Assembly (NCBI RefSeq): GCF_001428045.1
Contig: NZ_LMSD01000016.1
Location: forward strand, 1-64,000
Length of the DNA stretch: 64,000 bases
Direction of reading: 5' to 3'
Source of the DNA: Paenibacillus sp. Soil750
GTDB lineage: Bacteria > Bacillota > Bacilli > Paenibacillales > NBRC-103111
Shown: positions 9,846 through 20,396 of the stretch, piece by piece
Position numbering within the stretch: position 1 is the first letter of the stretch
Layout of the letters: every line of letters begins with the position of its first letter
Translations under genes and position numbers: made by a program
Notes under the pieces: model-generated
The model's database searches: none
What the model was told of the DNA's origin: nothing
Seen by the model: only the letters and a program-made list of their open reading frames with translations

Positions 9846-10796
9846 TTATCGGAGTGTTGGATCCAACACGCTCACCTTCCATTTACCCCGTAGTTGCGCG
9901 ACAAACTCTTTCAATGGAGGTGCTTGTTGCAACGCAAGCTCCCTACGTACATTCTCCCGAATGAACACCAGATCCGGATTCTTTTTGTCCCGTCTACTCT
10001 TGAGAAATACGACGGCAAATCCTTGTAAAACAGGGATGGGCTTGCTAACTTCGCCAACCTTCAGCAATTTCGCTGCCTCTAAGATCGGAGCCTCCACAAA
10101 AGGATCATCCCCTTCAATCCATCCCAAATCACCACCAGTGTTATTGGTGGCATCATCAATGGATCGATCTCTGGCAAGAATCCCAAAACTCTCCCCTTTG
10201 GCTAGTTCCGCAATGACTTTCGTTGCTTGTTCCTTCGTGGATACAATGATCTGCTGAATGTTGTATTCTGTCTCTTGTTCAAACTCATCTGCATGGGACT
10301 TTATGTATGTATCAACCTGAGTATCAGAGATGTGAATGGATGCCGTTGCTAGCTTCTCAAGTAACAACTTATTCGATACATCCTCTTGGATCTCCTGCTC
10401 AGACATCCCCAATTGACTTTGCATGGAGTCATAAAATTGCTGTTCACTTTCGTACCCTTGCTGCATCCTTTTCAGCTCACGATTGATTTCCGCACTCTCT
10501 ACCTTAATCCCCGACTCATTTCCCTCTAGGCGAATTACTTCACGATCCAGCATTTGACTTAGCTGCTCTGGGCCATAATGGCGTGCGAGCGCCGATTCGA
10601 GCTCATCCATAGTAATTTCACGATTTCCAATTTTGGCGATAACTCGTGTATGCTTTTTCTCACCCTGCTGTTCTGGCTCCGGTGATTGTCTTGGTTCTGA
10701 TTGGTTGATGGCATGACTGATCAGCAAGGATGCGAGCACGAGAATACATATCGCCATCGCGATGATGACTCCCCACAATCGCTTTACATTGCGCAT
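9846..10796 (-). CDS. yacD: Membrane-anchored parvulin-type peptidyl-prolyl isomerase (YacD-like)
   Basis: Predicted extracytoplasmic foldase. The start at 10796 (MRNVKRLWGVIIAMAICILV, 316 residues) is preceded by AGAGGG at 7 bases; the frame opens 16 codons earlier without a ribosome site. One N-terminal membrane segment covers roughly residues 7-29. A SurA/PrsA-type N-terminal chaperone region follows, then a rotamase domain (about 185-275: IQQIIVSTKEQATKVIAEL, TGGDLGWIEGDDPFVEA). It sits between hslO and cysK exactly as yacD does in B. subtilis. No lipobox is present, unlike the second parvulin (PrsA) at 36374-37465. Its client proteins are unknown. Confidence 0.88.
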   Translation of the reverse strand: MRNVKRLWGVIIAMAICILVLASLLISHAINQSEPRQSPEPEQQGEKKHTRVIAKIGNREITMDELESALARHYGPEQLSQMLDREVIRLEGNESGIKVESAEINRELKRMQQGYESEQQFYDSMQSQLGMSEQEIQEDVSNKLLLEKLATASIHISDTQVDTYIKSHADEFEQETEYNIQQIIVSTKEQATKVIAELAKGESFGILARDRSIDDATNNTGGDLGWIEGDDPFVEAPILEAAKLLKVGEVSKPIPVLQGFAVVFLKSRRDKKNPDLVFIRENVRRELALQQAPPLKEFVAQLRGKWKVSVLDPTLR

Positions 10797-10861
10797 CCTA
10801 TTTCCCTCTTTTACTTCCATATTGCTGCTTGCACCTGTATTCATGAGCTAAATCAAGCAGA

Positions 10862-11737
10862 TTACCATGCTTGCAGATCAATCATCCGTTGTAAATCTTC
10901 TCCTTCATACCGGTAAGCTTCATTACAGAAATGGCAAACAACTTCGGCAACTCCCTCTTCTTCCAGCATTTCTTGAAGTTCTTTTTTGCCTAGTGAAATC
11001 AAGGTAGACTCCACTTTCTCCCGACTGCATTTGCAGCGGAACATGACGTCCATCTCGTCAAGCTTACGGAAGGAGGGGAGTACGGTTTGTAAAATTTCTT
11101 CTAAATTCAATCCTCCGCCTAACATGTGCGTGAACGTCGGGATTTGGCCTAACATTGCTTCAATCTCATCAATTTCACTATTTGTTAAACCTGGAAGCAA
11201 CTGAATCACAAATCCCCCCGAAGCAAGGATCGTATGGTCCGTATTCACCAAAACGCCAAGTGCGACAGCCGAAGGTGTTTGTTCCGATTTTGCAAAATAA
11301 TAGGTAAAATCTTCTGCCAATTCACCTGAAATTAAAGGAACACTTCCTTTATAAGGCTCTTTCATGCCTAGATCTTTCGTTATGTATAAAAAACCGTCTG
11401 TGCCCACGGCAGCAGCAACATCTAATTTACCGTTCTCTTTGAGCGGCGGATCTACCAAAGGATTATCTACGTATCCACGCACTTCACCCTTCGCATTCGC
11501 ATCAACCACAATTTGCCCGATCGGGCCATCTCCTTTGACTTGCACAATGAGATGTTCCTCTCCCTTGAGCATTGCAGCTATAAGAAGCGCTGCCGCGGCT
11601 GTTCTTCCTAAGGCAGCTGTCGCTGTTGGTGTCGTTTGATGCCTTTGACTAAGCTCTTCCGTTAGGTGCGTCGTCTGAACAGCGAACGCGCGTACGCGCC
11701 CATCTAGCGCTGTTCCTCGAATTAAATAATCAGTCAT
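10862..11737 (-). CDS. hslO: Redox-regulated chaperone Hsp33
   Basis: Holdase activated by oxidative stress. The C-terminal zinc switch shows the CxC (FRCKCSRE) and CxxC (VVCHFCNEAY) pairs that bind zinc when reduced. The N-terminal domain has the family segments TATAALGRTAAAALLI and GPIGQIVVDANAKGEVRGYV. The ATG at 11737 (291 residues) has AAGGAAGG eight bases upstream; another in-frame ATG lies two codons earlier. Placed between coaX and the parvulin, as in B. subtilis. Confidence 0.96.
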   Translation of the reverse strand: MTDYLIRGTALDGRVRAFAVQTTHLTEELSQRHQTTPTATAALGRTAAAALLIAAMLKGEEHLIVQVKGDGPIGQIVVDANAKGEVRGYVDNPLVDPPLKENGKLDVAAAVGTDGFLYITKDLGMKEPYKGSVPLISGELAEDFTYYFAKSEQTPSAVALGVLVNTDHTILASGGFVIQLLPGLTNSEIDEIEAMLGQIPTFTHMLGGGLNLEEILQTVLPSFRKLDEMDVMFRCKCSREKVESTLISLGKKELQEMLEEEGVAEVVCHFCNEAYRYEGEDLQRMIDLQAW

Positions 11738-11760
11738 GTCCATGTCCTTCCTTAAACAAC

Positions 11761-12525
11761 CTAAACATTCTTCTCATAAATCATTTGTAAACCTTGTAAG
11801 GTAAGCAAAGGGTTGACGACTTGAATCGTCCGTGACTCACTGGAAATAAGCTCAGCCAATCCACCCGTCGCGATAACTGTAGGATTTACATTAAACTCTT
11901 GAATTACCCGTCCGACGATCCCGTCCACTTGGCCAACATACCCATAAATAATTCCCGCTTGCATAGCCGCAACGGTATTCCGACCGACTACACTTTTCGG
12001 CTTAACCAGCTCAATGCGGGGCAGCTTCGCGGCTTTCTGATACAACGCCTCGGTGGAGATCCCAATGCCAGGCGCAATGGCGCATCCCACTAGTTGCCCT
12101 GAGGAATCAATATAATCGTAAGTTGTAGCTGTGCCGAAATCGACGATAATACACGGAGCTCCATATAGCTCCAACGCCGCTACCGCATTCACGATGCGAT
12201 CTGCGCCAACTTCCTTCGGATTGTCTACACGGACATTCAATCCTGTTTTGATCCCTGGTCCTACGATAAACGGCGCCCTTTTCAAGTAGTGTAAGCAGAG
12301 GTTTTCCATCGCATTCATTAACGGGGGCACGACAGATGAAATAATGACACCCTCTACTTGCGCAAAGGAAATACCCGAGTGTTGGAACAAACTGTGCAGC
12401 TGCATGCCATACTCATCTACGGTAGCTGATCGATTCGTGCTTACCCGCCAATGATGCAAGAGCGTACGTTCTTGGTAGAGGCCGAGCACAATGTTAGTAT
12501 TCCCGACATCAATAACGAGAATCAT
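11761..12525 (-). CDS. coaX: Type III pantothenate kinase
   Basis: ATP-dependent first step of coenzyme A synthesis. The 254-residue ASKHA-fold protein has the phosphate-binding loop [12 protein letters not shown] at the N terminus, the catalytic Asp region [11 protein letters not shown], and the second phosphate motif [12 protein letters not shown], followed by [10 protein letters not shown]. Its start overlaps the nadC stop by four bases, so it is expressed with the nad genes: NAD and CoA synthesis are joined in one transcript. Confidence 0.96.
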   Translation of the reverse strand: MILVIDVGNTNIVLGLYQERTLLHHWRVSTNRSATVDEYGMQLHSLFQHSGISFAQVEGVIISSVVPPLMNAMENLCLHYLKRAPFIVGPGIKTGLNVRVDNPKEVGADRIVNAVAALELYGAPCIIVDFGTATTYDYIDSSGQLVGCAIAPGIGISTEALYQKAAKLPRIELVKPKSVVGRNTVAAMQAGIIYGYVGQVDGIVGRVIQEFNVNPTVIATGGLAELISSESRTIQVVNPLLTLQGLQMIYEKNV

Positions 12526-13391
12526 AGTGCCGTCTCCTTCCGCTCATTCAGATCTAATGAAATATCGAGCGCTGCCACCGAGTACGTCAGTCGTCCAACA
12601 GAAATCACGTCTACACCCGTTTCTGCCATTGCTTTAATCGTTTGCGGGGTGACCGAACCTGATCCTTCTACTACAATATGCGGCGCTTTGCTTTTAATTA
12701 TCGAAACTGCTTCTTTCATTTGAACTGGAGCCATATTGTCCAACATGATGATATCCGCACCTGCTTGGAGCGCTTCATGAAGCTGCTCGAAATTCTCAAC
12801 TTCCACTTCGATCTTCATCGTGTGTGGAATGTTCTGACGAGCTGCTTGAACCGCTTGGGTAATGCCACCAGAGCCTTTGATATGATTATCTTTGATCATA
12901 ACCGCATCATAGAGACCGAAACGATGATTATAACCACCACCAACGCGCACTGCATATTTCTCAAGCAATCTGTGTCCAGGCGTTGTTTTGCGTGTGTCAA
13001 CCAGTCTGGTAGGCAAGCCTTCTAAAGCAACCACAAATTCATGCGTCTTCGTGGCGATCCCCGACAATCGTTGCATCAAATTCAGACTTAATCGCTCGCC
13101 CAATAGGATACTTCGTGTATTGCCTTCCACTTCAGCTAGTATGGTCCCTTTATTAACAGACGATCCTTCGACCACTTTTGTTTCAAAACGAAGAGAAGCA
13201 TCGATCACAGCAAAAACCTCCTGTGCGATACGAAGCCCACAGACGATTCCATCTTCTTTGACGTGGATAATCCCTTTGGATACTTGTTCCAAAGGGATTG
13301 TTGTCAGAGTCGTGACATCGCCAGTGCCGATATCTTCTTCAAGCCAAAGGCGAATTTGCTTCCGAACGATTTCCATATTTATTTCTAACAT
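12522..13391 (-). CDS. nadC: Nicotinate-nucleotide pyrophosphorylase (carboxylating)
   Basis: Converts quinolinate and PRPP to nicotinate mononucleotide. The start [20 protein letters not shown] (289 residues) has GAGGAG 10 bases upstream and overlaps the nadB stop by a few bases. Conserved segments include [10 protein letters not shown], the basic QPRTase signature [24 protein letters not shown] with [21 protein letters not shown] and VEGSGSVT. Third enzyme of the nadA-nadB-nadC pathway set here. Confidence 0.96.
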   Translation of the reverse strand: MLEINMEIVRKQIRLWLEEDIGTGDVTTLTTIPLEQVSKGIIHVKEDGIVCGLRIAQEVFAVIDASLRFETKVVEGSSVNKGTILAEVEGNTRSILLGERLSLNLMQRLSGIATKTHEFVVALEGLPTRLVDTRKTTPGHRLLEKYAVRVGGGYNHRFGLYDAVMIKDNHIKGSGGITQAVQAARQNIPHTMKIEVEVENFEQLHEALQAGADIIMLDNMAPVQMKEAVSIIKSKAPHIVVEGSGSVTPQTIKAMAETGVDVISVGRLTYSVAALDISLDLNERKETAL

Positions 13392-13392
13392 A

Positions 13393-15003
13393 CTAGATCC
13401 ACTCCTCAATCCTATCTTCCCCGCGCTGGAAAACTATATGCTTCCTCCATACCAAGTCATCCCGATCCGGGAAGTCTTCTCGATAGTGACCGCCGCGACT
13501 TTCCTCACGGGTTAATGCTGCTGTCGTTGTTAAAAGGGCTACGTTAAGCAAATTAGCAAACTCATACTCTTCGCGTTTGGTCATCAACGAATCAAATATC
13601 GACAATTGTCTCGCCAATTCCTCATAACCCTTCTGCAAGCCTTTGGCTGAACGTTTGAGACCTGCGTAACGGAGCATAACTTTCTGAAGCTTCAACTTTT
13701 TCTCTACAACGGCTTGATTCGGGATCTCCGTCCGAGGAGCTTCGGAAGCTGAACGGATCTGAATATCCCCTTGTAGGGCAGGTAGCTCTTGGATACGTTC
13801 AATAATTCGACGTCCGAATACAATGGCTTCTGATAACGAGTTGCTCGCTAAACGGTTTGCACCATGTACGCCTGTAGATGAAACTTCACCACATGCAAAT
13901 AGGCGACGAACCTTGGTTTCTCCGAAAAGATCCGTTTTTACGCCGCCCATCATATAATGCGCTGCTGGGGCAACTGGAATCCAATCCGTGCTCATATCGA
14001 GGCCATAATTCAAGCAATATTCATATATCGTTGGGAAGCGATGTTTAATTAATTCTTCGGATTCATGCGTAATGTCAATGTAGACAAAGGTTGATTTACA
14101 GTTTTCCATCTCGTCAACAATGGCACGTGCAACAACATCCCTTGGCGCTAACTCTAATTGTGGATGATAGCGCTCCATGAAACGCTCTCCTTTGATGTTG
14201 CGCAAATAGGCGCCTTCTCCCCGCACTGCTTCGGATATCAGAAACCGCGGTGCGCCTGGGTAGCATAGAGCTGTTGGGTGGAATTGAATGAATTCCACAT
14301 CCTGAATTTGTGCGCCAGCGCGGTGGGCTATCGCAATCCCATCACCTGTAGCGATGTCCGGGTTCGTTGTATAACGGAACAGCTGTCCCGCGCCACCGGA
14401 GCAAAGGATCGTGGCGTTGCCACGCACAAACACACGCTGTCCGTTTGGTTTCTGAACGAGCGCGCCGTAACATTCGCCGTCTTGGGTAATCAGGTCGATC
14501 ACAAAGTGGTCGTCCCAGATGTCAATATTCGGATCTTGCTTCGTACGCTCCGAAAGAGCTCTGACGATTTCCGCACCAGTCGCATCGCCATTGGAGTGCA
14601 AAATTCGACGCTGACTATGCGCTCCTTCCTTCGTCAAAGCAAATTCCCCGTTCTCTAGATCGAACTGGGTTCCCATTCGAATCAAATCTTGAACGCCTTC
14701 TGGCCCTTCATGCACAAGAACATCAACAGCTTCTGTTGAACAGAGTCCAGCGCCAGCAATCACAGTATCCTGACGATGATATTCCGGTGAATCTTCATCT
14801 GAGATTACGGCAGCAATCCCGCCTTGCGCATAACGTGTGTTGCTATCCAGGAGAGATTTCTTCGTAATCATGAGCACTTTTTTAGTCTCGCTGGCACGAA
14901 GCGCCGCGAATAACCCTGCTATACCTGCACCAATAACAATTACATCCGTATGTATATGAGGAATAGAATCTAAATCAACATCTACGAGATATCTAGGAAT
15001 CAT
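13393..15003 (-). CDS. nadB: L-aspartate oxidase
   Basis: FAD enzyme that oxidises L-aspartate to iminoaspartate for quinolinate synthesis. The 536 residues show the FAD-binding GAGIAGLFAALRAS, the TRYAQGGIAAV segment, the succinate dehydrogenase-like QFHPTALCYPGAPRFLISEAVRGEGA active-site region, and AAHYMMGGVKTDLFG with HGANRLASNSL near the C terminus. It follows nadA after 131 bases and overlaps nadC. Confidence 0.96.
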   Translation of the reverse strand: MIPRYLVDVDLDSIPHIHTDVIVIGAGIAGLFAALRASETKKVLMITKKSLLDSNTRYAQGGIAAVISDEDSPEYHRQDTVIAGAGLCSTEAVDVLVHEGPEGVQDLIRMGTQFDLENGEFALTKEGAHSQRRILHSNGDATGAEIVRALSERTKQDPNIDIWDDHFVIDLITQDGECYGALVQKPNGQRVFVRGNATILCSGGAGQLFRYTTNPDIATGDGIAIAHRAGAQIQDVEFIQFHPTALCYPGAPRFLISEAVRGEGAYLRNIKGERFMERYHPQLELAPRDVVARAIVDEMENCKSTFVYIDITHESEELIKHRFPTIYEYCLNYGLDMSTDWIPVAPAAHYMMGGVKTDLFGETKVRRLFACGEVSSTGVHGANRLASNSLSEAIVFGRRIIERIQELPALQGDIQIRSASEAPRTEIPNQAVVEKKLKLQKVMLRYAGLKRSAKGLQKGYEELARQLSIFDSLMTKREEYEFANLLNVALLTTTAALTREESRGGHYREDFPDRDDLVWRKHIVFQRGEDRIEEWI

Positions 15004-15134
15004 GACGTTTCACCTGTTCTCCACCATTAATACCTCGAAAAGCAACGTCAGTTCGTCCACAATTCGCTTCGTTTATGGATCGATCTAACCTTGCTTCACG
15101 AGGGCACCTATTCAAAACAAGAGAGTAGCGCATG

Positions 15135-16073
15135 CTACTTAACTTGTAACATGCGCTCCAAGGACAATCTTGCTTTATCAGCTACGTCTTCTGGTACATA
15201 AATCTCTGGTTGCATTGTCTCAAGGCACTTCACGATTTTCTTCAAATTGTTCACTTTCATATTAGGGCAAACTAAGTATTTCGTAGCAAAATGAAATTTC
15301 TTATTAGGGCTATCTAGACGCAACTGATAACCGGTTCCATCTTCTGTCCCTACAATAAACTCTTGGCAGTCGGACTCTTTGCAGTATTTAATAATCGCCG
15401 TCGTGCTGCCTACGAAGTCCCCGAGCTTCACTACTTCTGGGCGACATTCAGGATGAACAACGAATTGCGCATTCGGATATTGCGCTCTCATTTCTTCTAC
15501 ATCTTTAACAGTCAGCATATCATGCGTATTGCAGTAGCCTTCCCAAATGATCACTTTTTTGCTTGTGAATTTTGATACATAGTCACCCAAATTTTTATCC
15601 GGTACCCAGATAATCTCATCTGAATCGACGGAATTGATGACATTGATCGCATTCGCAGAAGTACAACAAATATCGGTTTCGGACTTCACATCAGCCGAAG
15701 TATTAATATAAGCAACGACTTTGGCATTCGGATGCTGGCGTTTAAGGGCACGTAATCCTTCAACATTCACCATATCTGCCATCGGGCAACCAGCCCGTTC
15801 ATCTGGAATAATTACGGTTTTGTTAGGTGCAAGAATCTTCGCGCTTTCCCCCATGAAATGAACACCACAGAATACGATGACATCCGCATCCGTTTGTGCC
15901 GCCTTCTGAGCAAGCAAAAAGGAATCTCCTCGAAAATCCGCTACCTCTTGAACTTCGTCACGCTGATAATAATGAGCAAGAATAATGGCATTCCGTTCTT
16001 TCTTCAATTGCAGCAGTCGTTCTTTGAGCTCGCGGTTTTGTTCCGCTTTGCGCTCTAATGCTAAGGCTTCCAT
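15135..16073 (-). CDS. nadA: Quinolinate synthase A
   Basis: [4Fe-4S] enzyme that condenses iminoaspartate with dihydroxyacetone phosphate. The 312 residues contain AHYYQRDEVQEVADFRGDS near the start and cluster-type cysteines in VFCGVHFMGESA, DERAGCPMADMV, ICCTSANA, EGYCNTH, HPECRPEVV and KYLVCPNMKVN. First gene of nadA-nadB-nadC-coaX, with a good sigma-A promoter upstream. In B. subtilis the order is nadB-nadC-nadA elsewhere on the chromosome, so this arrangement beside coaX differs. Confidence 0.96.
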   Translation of the reverse strand: MEALALERKAEQNRELKERLLQLKKERNAIILAHYYQRDEVQEVADFRGDSFLLAQKAAQTDADVIVFCGVHFMGESAKILAPNKTVIIPDERAGCPMADMVNVEGLRALKRQHPNAKVVAYINTSADVKSETDICCTSANAINVINSVDSDEIIWVPDKNLGDYVSKFTSKKVIIWEGYCNTHDMLTVKDVEEMRAQYPNAQFVVHPECRPEVVKLGDFVGSTTAIIKYCKESDCQEFIVGTEDGTGYQLRLDSPNKKFHFATKYLVCPNMKVNNLKKIVKCLETMQPEIYVPEDVADKARLSLERMLQVK

Positions 16074-16168
16074 GGTGCTTCCTCCCCTATCTGGGACGTA
16101 AGAATCGTCTCAATCGTCTATCTAAAAGTAGTATGATCTAAAAGCAATAAAATTAGAGATTTACAACT

Positions 16169-16197
16169 AATTTACACATTCTCACATCGCCTGTCAA
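16169..16197 (-). promoter_or_regulatory. Sigma-A promoter for nadABC-coaX
   Basis: Minus strand TTGACA (16192-16197), 17-base spacer, TAAATT (16169-16174). A direct repeat, TTTACA-ACTAA-TTTACA on the plus strand (16160-16176), covers the -10 and could be a repressor site; the repressor is not identified. Confidence 0.7.
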
Positions 16198-16212
16198 TGC
16201 GCAAATACATTG

Positions 16213-16264
16213 AAAAAACTCGGAATTCCGCGCACACTGGACGTGTACAACGGATTTCCGAGTT
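16213..16264 (-). terminator. ftsH intrinsic terminator with bipartite hairpin
   Basis: Minus strand outer stem AACTCGGAA-TCCG / CGGA-TTCCGAGTT, followed by a T run; the loop holds a second stem (ACAC GTCCA GTGT). It ends ftsH before the nadA promoter. Confidence 0.75.
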
Positions 16265-16275
16265 CGCATTGCAAC

Positions 16276-18237
16276 TTACTCTTCTGTTTGATCCGGCTTA
16301 ATCTCTTTAACTTCTTTATCTTTGTCAAACTCCAGCTTATTGCTTTCGCTAGCTTGGCTTTGACCTTGAATAGTAACCTTAACATCTTCCTCATCGGTGC
16401 TAGCGTTAAGCTTGCCTTTTTCCAAGAGTTCGATGATTTCGTCTTTATCCAATGTTTCTTTCTCTAGCAATGTTTTGGCAACGAGGTGAATCTGATCCGC
16501 ATGCTCCGTAAGAATCGTGCGTGCACGTTCGTAGCACGTACGAATAAAGCTTTGCATTTCCTGATCAATCTCATAAGCAATCGCATCACTATAATTCTGC
16601 TCGTGTCCGATATCGCGGCCCAAGAATACTTGACCTTGGGAGCTTCCGAACTGCATCGGTCCAAGCTTATCGCTCATTCCGTATTCCATAATCATGCGAC
16701 GAACGATTCCCGTTGCCTTCTGGAAATCACTGTATGCACCTGTGCCAATTTCTCCGATGAACAATTCTTCGGAAACACGGCCACCCAAGAGTCCAGTAAC
16801 TTTATCCAGCAGCTCGTTCTTCGTTTGCATCATGCGATCTTCGCCTTCTTTAGGAAGCATCATCACATATCCGCCAGCGCGTCCGCGAGGTACGATTGTA
16901 ACCTTATGAACCATGTCCGCATTCTCCGCATGATAACCGATAATCGCATGACCCGCTTCGTGGTACGCTACGATACGTTTCTCAGTTTCGGAGATAATAC
17001 GACTTTTCTTCTGTGTACCGACGATAATACGGTCAAATGCTTCTTCAACTTCCGCCATCGAAATATCCTTACGGTTACGACGAGCTGCAATCAAAGCTGC
17101 TTCATTCAGTAAGTTCTCAAGATCAGCACCCGTAAAACCAGTTGTATAACGTGAAAGTGAATCTAACTTCACATCTTTAGCAAGCGGTTTGTTACGCGCA
17201 TGAACTTTCAATACCGCTTCACGGCCTTTGATATCCGGACGATCTACCGTGATTTGACGGTCGAAACGGCCTGGACGCAATAAGGCAGGGTCTAGAATAT
17301 CAGGGCGGTTCGTTGCTGCTACGATGATAATACCTTCGTTCGCGCCAAATCCGTCCATTTCAACAAGCAATTGGTTGAGTGTTTGCTCACGCTCATCATG
17401 TCCGCCGCCTAAACCAGCGCCACGTTGACGACCAACCGCATCGATTTCATCGATAAAGATAATACAAGGTGAATTCTTCTTCGCATTCTCGAACAAGTCA
17501 CGAACACGTGATGCACCGACACCGACGAACATCTCAACGAAGTCAGAACCGGAGATACTGAAGAAAGGAACGCCTGCTTCACCGGCAACCGCACGAGCAA
17601 GTAGCGTTTTACCTGTTCCTGGAGGACCATTCAATAGAACACCCTTAGGAATTCTAGCGCCAACTGCTGCGAATTTACGAGGATCCTTGAGGAACTCAAC
17701 AACCTCGATTAATTCTTGCTTCTCTTCATCCGCACCTGCCACATCTTCAAATGTGACACGTTTCTTCTCCTCGTTATATAGGCGCGCACGGCTCTTGCCG
17801 AAGTTCATCACTTTACCGCCGCCGCCTTGCGCTTGATTCAATAAGAAGAAGAACAAAATGAAGATAATGACGAATGGAATAATGGACGTAAGAAAGCTAA
17901 TCCAAACGCTATCGCGTTCCATCGGCCCGTACTCTTCCGAAGGTACGCCGTTCGCTTCAATCATTTGTACAACTAACGGCTCATAAGGAGCATGTGTTTC
18001 AAAGCTCTTCTTATCCGCGCCATTAGGCGGGTTAATATACTTACCCTTAATCGAATAGGTATACCCATCGAACTTTAACACTACGGACTCTACATTTTTG
18101 TTTACAACTGCTTGTCGGAATTTATCGTAAGTGATTAACTCCTTCTGTTCATTCTGGGTACTGATGAAATGAACGATCCCCACGGTAACCAAAAATATAA
18201 GCAAATAAAAGCCGGTATTCCGGATAATTCGATTCAT
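16276..18237 (-). CDS. ftsH: ATP-dependent zinc metalloprotease FtsH
   Basis: Membrane AAA protease that degrades misfolded membrane proteins and regulators. The start [20 protein letters not shown] gives 653 residues; AGGAGG stands 6 bases before it. Two membrane segments (about 5-25 and 100-125) flank an external domain. The AAA module has Walker [18 protein letters not shown], Walker [13 protein letters not shown] and the second region of homology [20 protein letters not shown]. The zinc site [11 protein letters not shown] lies near residue 415. The C-terminal tail is acidic and Lys-rich. Order hpt-ftsH is the conserved Bacillales one. Confidence 0.98.
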   Translation of the reverse strand: MNRIIRNTGFYLLIFLVTVGIVHFISTQNEQKELITYDKFRQAVVNKNVESVVLKFDGYTYSIKGKYINPPNGADKKSFETHAPYEPLVVQMIEANGVPSEEYGPMERDSVWISFLTSIIPFVIIFILFFFLLNQAQGGGGKVMNFGKSRARLYNEEKKRVTFEDVAGADEEKQELIEVVEFLKDPRKFAAVGARIPKGVLLNGPPGTGKTLLARAVAGEAGVPFFSISGSDFVEMFVGVGASRVRDLFENAKKNSPCIIFIDEIDAVGRQRGAGLGGGHDEREQTLNQLLVEMDGFGANEGIIIVAATNRPDILDPALLRPGRFDRQITVDRPDIKGREAVLKVHARNKPLAKDVKLDSLSRYTTGFTGADLENLLNEAALIAARRNRKDISMAEVEEAFDRIIVGTQKKSRIISETEKRIVAYHEAGHAIIGYHAENADMVHKVTIVPRGRAGGYVMMLPKEGEDRMMQTKNELLDKVTGLLGGRVSEELFIGEIGTGAYSDFQKATGIVRRMIMEYGMSDKLGPMQFGSSQGQVFLGRDIGHEQNYSDAIAYEIDQEMQSFIRTCYERARTILTEHADQIHLVAKTLLEKETLDKDEIIELLEKGKLNASTDEEDVKVTIQGQSQASESNKLEFDKDKEVKEIKPDQTEE

Positions 18238-18334
18238 AACGAGCCTCCTCTCAAACGGCACACAATTATTATTTTACCACACCCCGGTAAAGCGCTACAA
18301 CATTACTGCCTTAGTGCGCCTGCGGAACGTGACA

Positions 18335-18874
18335 CTAGCTCGAATAGATCTCTGGTTTCAATATGCCGATAAATGGAAGGTTACGATACTTCTCTGCATA
18401 ATCCAGACCATATCCGACAACGAACTCATCTGGTAGCACATAACCTGCATAATCAGGTTCAAGTTCTACCGTTCTGCGTGCCGGTTTATTAAACAGCGCA
18501 ACAACCGAGATTGTCTTAGCATTGCGACGTTCTAGCACATCTATCAGATAACTTAGCGTTAAGCCACTATCGATAATATCTTCCACGATCAGGATATGAC
18601 GTCCTTCCACGGGTACATCAAGATCTTTGATAATCTTAACGACTCCAGAGGATTTCGTGGATTGACCGTAGCTGGATACCGCCATAAAATCAATTTCCAA
18701 AGGTACTCTAATTTGCTTTACAAGATCCGCCATGAAAATAAAAGCGCCCTTCAGCACACAAATAACCAATGGATTCTTACCTTCGTAATCAGTGGAAAGC
18801 AATTCCCCTAATTCTTTGATCTTGCCTTGAATTTGTTCTTCACTGTAAAGTACTTCTTGAATGTCGCTGTACAA
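18335..18874 (-). CDS. hpt: Hypoxanthine-guanine phosphoribosyltransferase
   Basis: Purine salvage: hypoxanthine or guanine plus PRPP gives IMP or GMP. The 179 residues include the PRPP-binding signature [17 protein letters not shown], the flexible-loop [14 protein letters not shown], and [30 protein letters not shown] near the C terminus. Lies between tilS and ftsH as in B. subtilis, where hprT, ftsH and tilS are expressed together. Confidence 0.97.
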   Translation of the reverse strand: MYSDIQEVLYSEEQIQGKIKELGELLSTDYEGKNPLVICVLKGAFIFMADLVKQIRVPLEIDFMAVSSYGQSTKSSGVVKIIKDLDVPVEGRHILIVEDIIDSGLTLSYLIDVLERRNAKTISVVALFNKPARRTVELEPDYAGYVLPDEFVVGYGLDYAEKYRNLPFIGILKPEIYSS

Positions 18875-18935
18875 GGATGAACCCCCTAGATTATATTATG
18901 AATCCTTATAAATTTACATTCTAGAAGAACGAAAT

Positions 18936-20363
18936 TTACGTATGTTCCTGCAGCACTAGCTTCATATGAAGCACACGTTCTGTGTCTGGTCCGACCAAAG
19001 CGTGTTTGGACCTACGAAATCCAGCAATCCAGAGAATCCGTCCGGATGCGTCGACCAGTAGTGGAATAACCTCACGCCGAGTTGGTGGCATTTTGGCATC
19101 AATGAACATATCCTTTACCTTTTTGGACCCGTTTAAACCAAGTGGTTCCAATCGGTCTCCCGATCTGCGGCTTCTCAAACAAAGCGGCAATTCTACCTGG
19201 TCTGCATCCAAAAAAACGTCGCCATTATGGTCTAATGATGAAGCAGCTTGCTTATACGAGCTTAAAGGCATCCATGAGTAGATCAATTTGGCGTTCATGT
19301 CCGGGAGGTCCAGCTCATTTGATGCTAACCGGATCTCATAAGCATAAGGCTTAGGATCTGGTGCATAGGTCTGAAATTGGATAGATCCATATTCTCTCAC
19401 AATATAAATCTGTTCATCCACTTGCAGGACTTGATTCGACATCTGATCTTTAACCATTAACTCACGCACGCGCTCAATTCGTGTAAATACCAGCCGTTCC
19501 CTTTCCAAACAAAGACAGTTTAATATTAATTTAATCAAACGCCTTTGTAAAGCAACGTGAAGCTCGGCGAAATCACTCCGATTTAAGCGGCAGATGTTCG
19601 ACTGAAATGTCACGATTCGGCGAAAAACCTTATCGGTTTCTGCATCCAAATAATCATTCTCAGCTTGCATCACATCCGTTAATCGATTGAGTGAATCTGG
19701 AAGTTGTTCATTATACTGTTTCAGCATCGGCATAAGATCTAACCGAATCCGATTGCGGAAATACTTCCGCAGCTCATTGCTGCTGTCCTTACAATAGGCA
19801 ATTTCATGCTGAGCGCAATAATTCACAATATCTGATTTGTATATACGTAAAAAAGGACGAATCAGTTCCACTTTTTTTTCGCGCCTTCGTTCCGGCATGC
19901 CAACTAACCCCGATGGGCCTGTCCCACGCAAGATTCGCATCAACATCGTTTCCGCTTGGTCATCGGCATGATGGGCCAAAGCGATCCGTTGTGCACCGTA
20001 CTGCTCAGCGACTTGATGTAGAAATTCATATCTTTTCTCCCGCGCTGCCGCTTGCCCATTTAAAGAAGCTTCCTCTATATAAGCAGGAACATCGATAACA
20101 CCAATTTCACAAGGAAGCGCTAGCCCTGCCGCGAGCTCCGCAACGAAGTCTGCTTCCGCATCCGATTCCTTGCCCCTGAATTGATGATTTACATGGGCAA
20201 CAACGATCGTCCACTGGTGGGCATCTGCAAGGCGAAAAAGGACATGCAACAGCGCCACTGAATCAGGTCCCCCTGAAACCGCGACGACAATCACATCCCC
20301 TGCATCTGCAAGTTTTTCTTCCTCAATTCGTCGTTCTACTCTGGCAACAAGATCCGTTTCCAT
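18936..20363 (-). CDS. tilS: tRNA(Ile)-lysidine synthase
   Basis: Modifies C34 of the CAU-anticodon tRNA-Ile to lysidine using ATP and lysine. The PP-loop SGGPDSVALLHVL lies near residue 30, with VAHVNHQFRGKESDAEADF and LAHHADDQAETMLMRILRGTGPSGL downstream. The 475-residue length includes the C-terminal TilS domains (GDRLEPLGLNGSKKVKDMFIDAKMP). Essential in most bacteria; stands between yabT and hpt. Confidence 0.96.
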   Translation of the reverse strand: METDLVARVERRIEEEKLADAGDVIVVAVSGGPDSVALLHVLFRLADAHQWTIVVAHVNHQFRGKESDAEADFVAELAAGLALPCEIGVIDVPAYIEEASLNGQAAAREKRYEFLHQVAEQYGAQRIALAHHADDQAETMLMRILRGTGPSGLVGMPERRREKKVELIRPFLRIYKSDIVNYCAQHEIAYCKDSSNELRKYFRNRIRLDLMPMLKQYNEQLPDSLNRLTDVMQAENDYLDAETDKVFRRIVTFQSNICRLNRSDFAELHVALQRRLIKLILNCLCLERERLVFTRIERVRELMVKDQMSNQVLQVDEQIYIVREYGSIQFQTYAPDPKPYAYEIRLASNELDLPDMNAKLIYSWMPLSSYKQAASSLDHNGDVFLDADQVELPLCLRSRRSGDRLEPLGLNGSKKVKDMFIDAKMPPTRREVIPLLVDASGRILWIAGFRRSKHALVGPDTERVLHMKLVLQEHT

Positions 20364-20396
20364 CTCGCATTCCTTTCGGCCTTTTCTTACCCTGCC

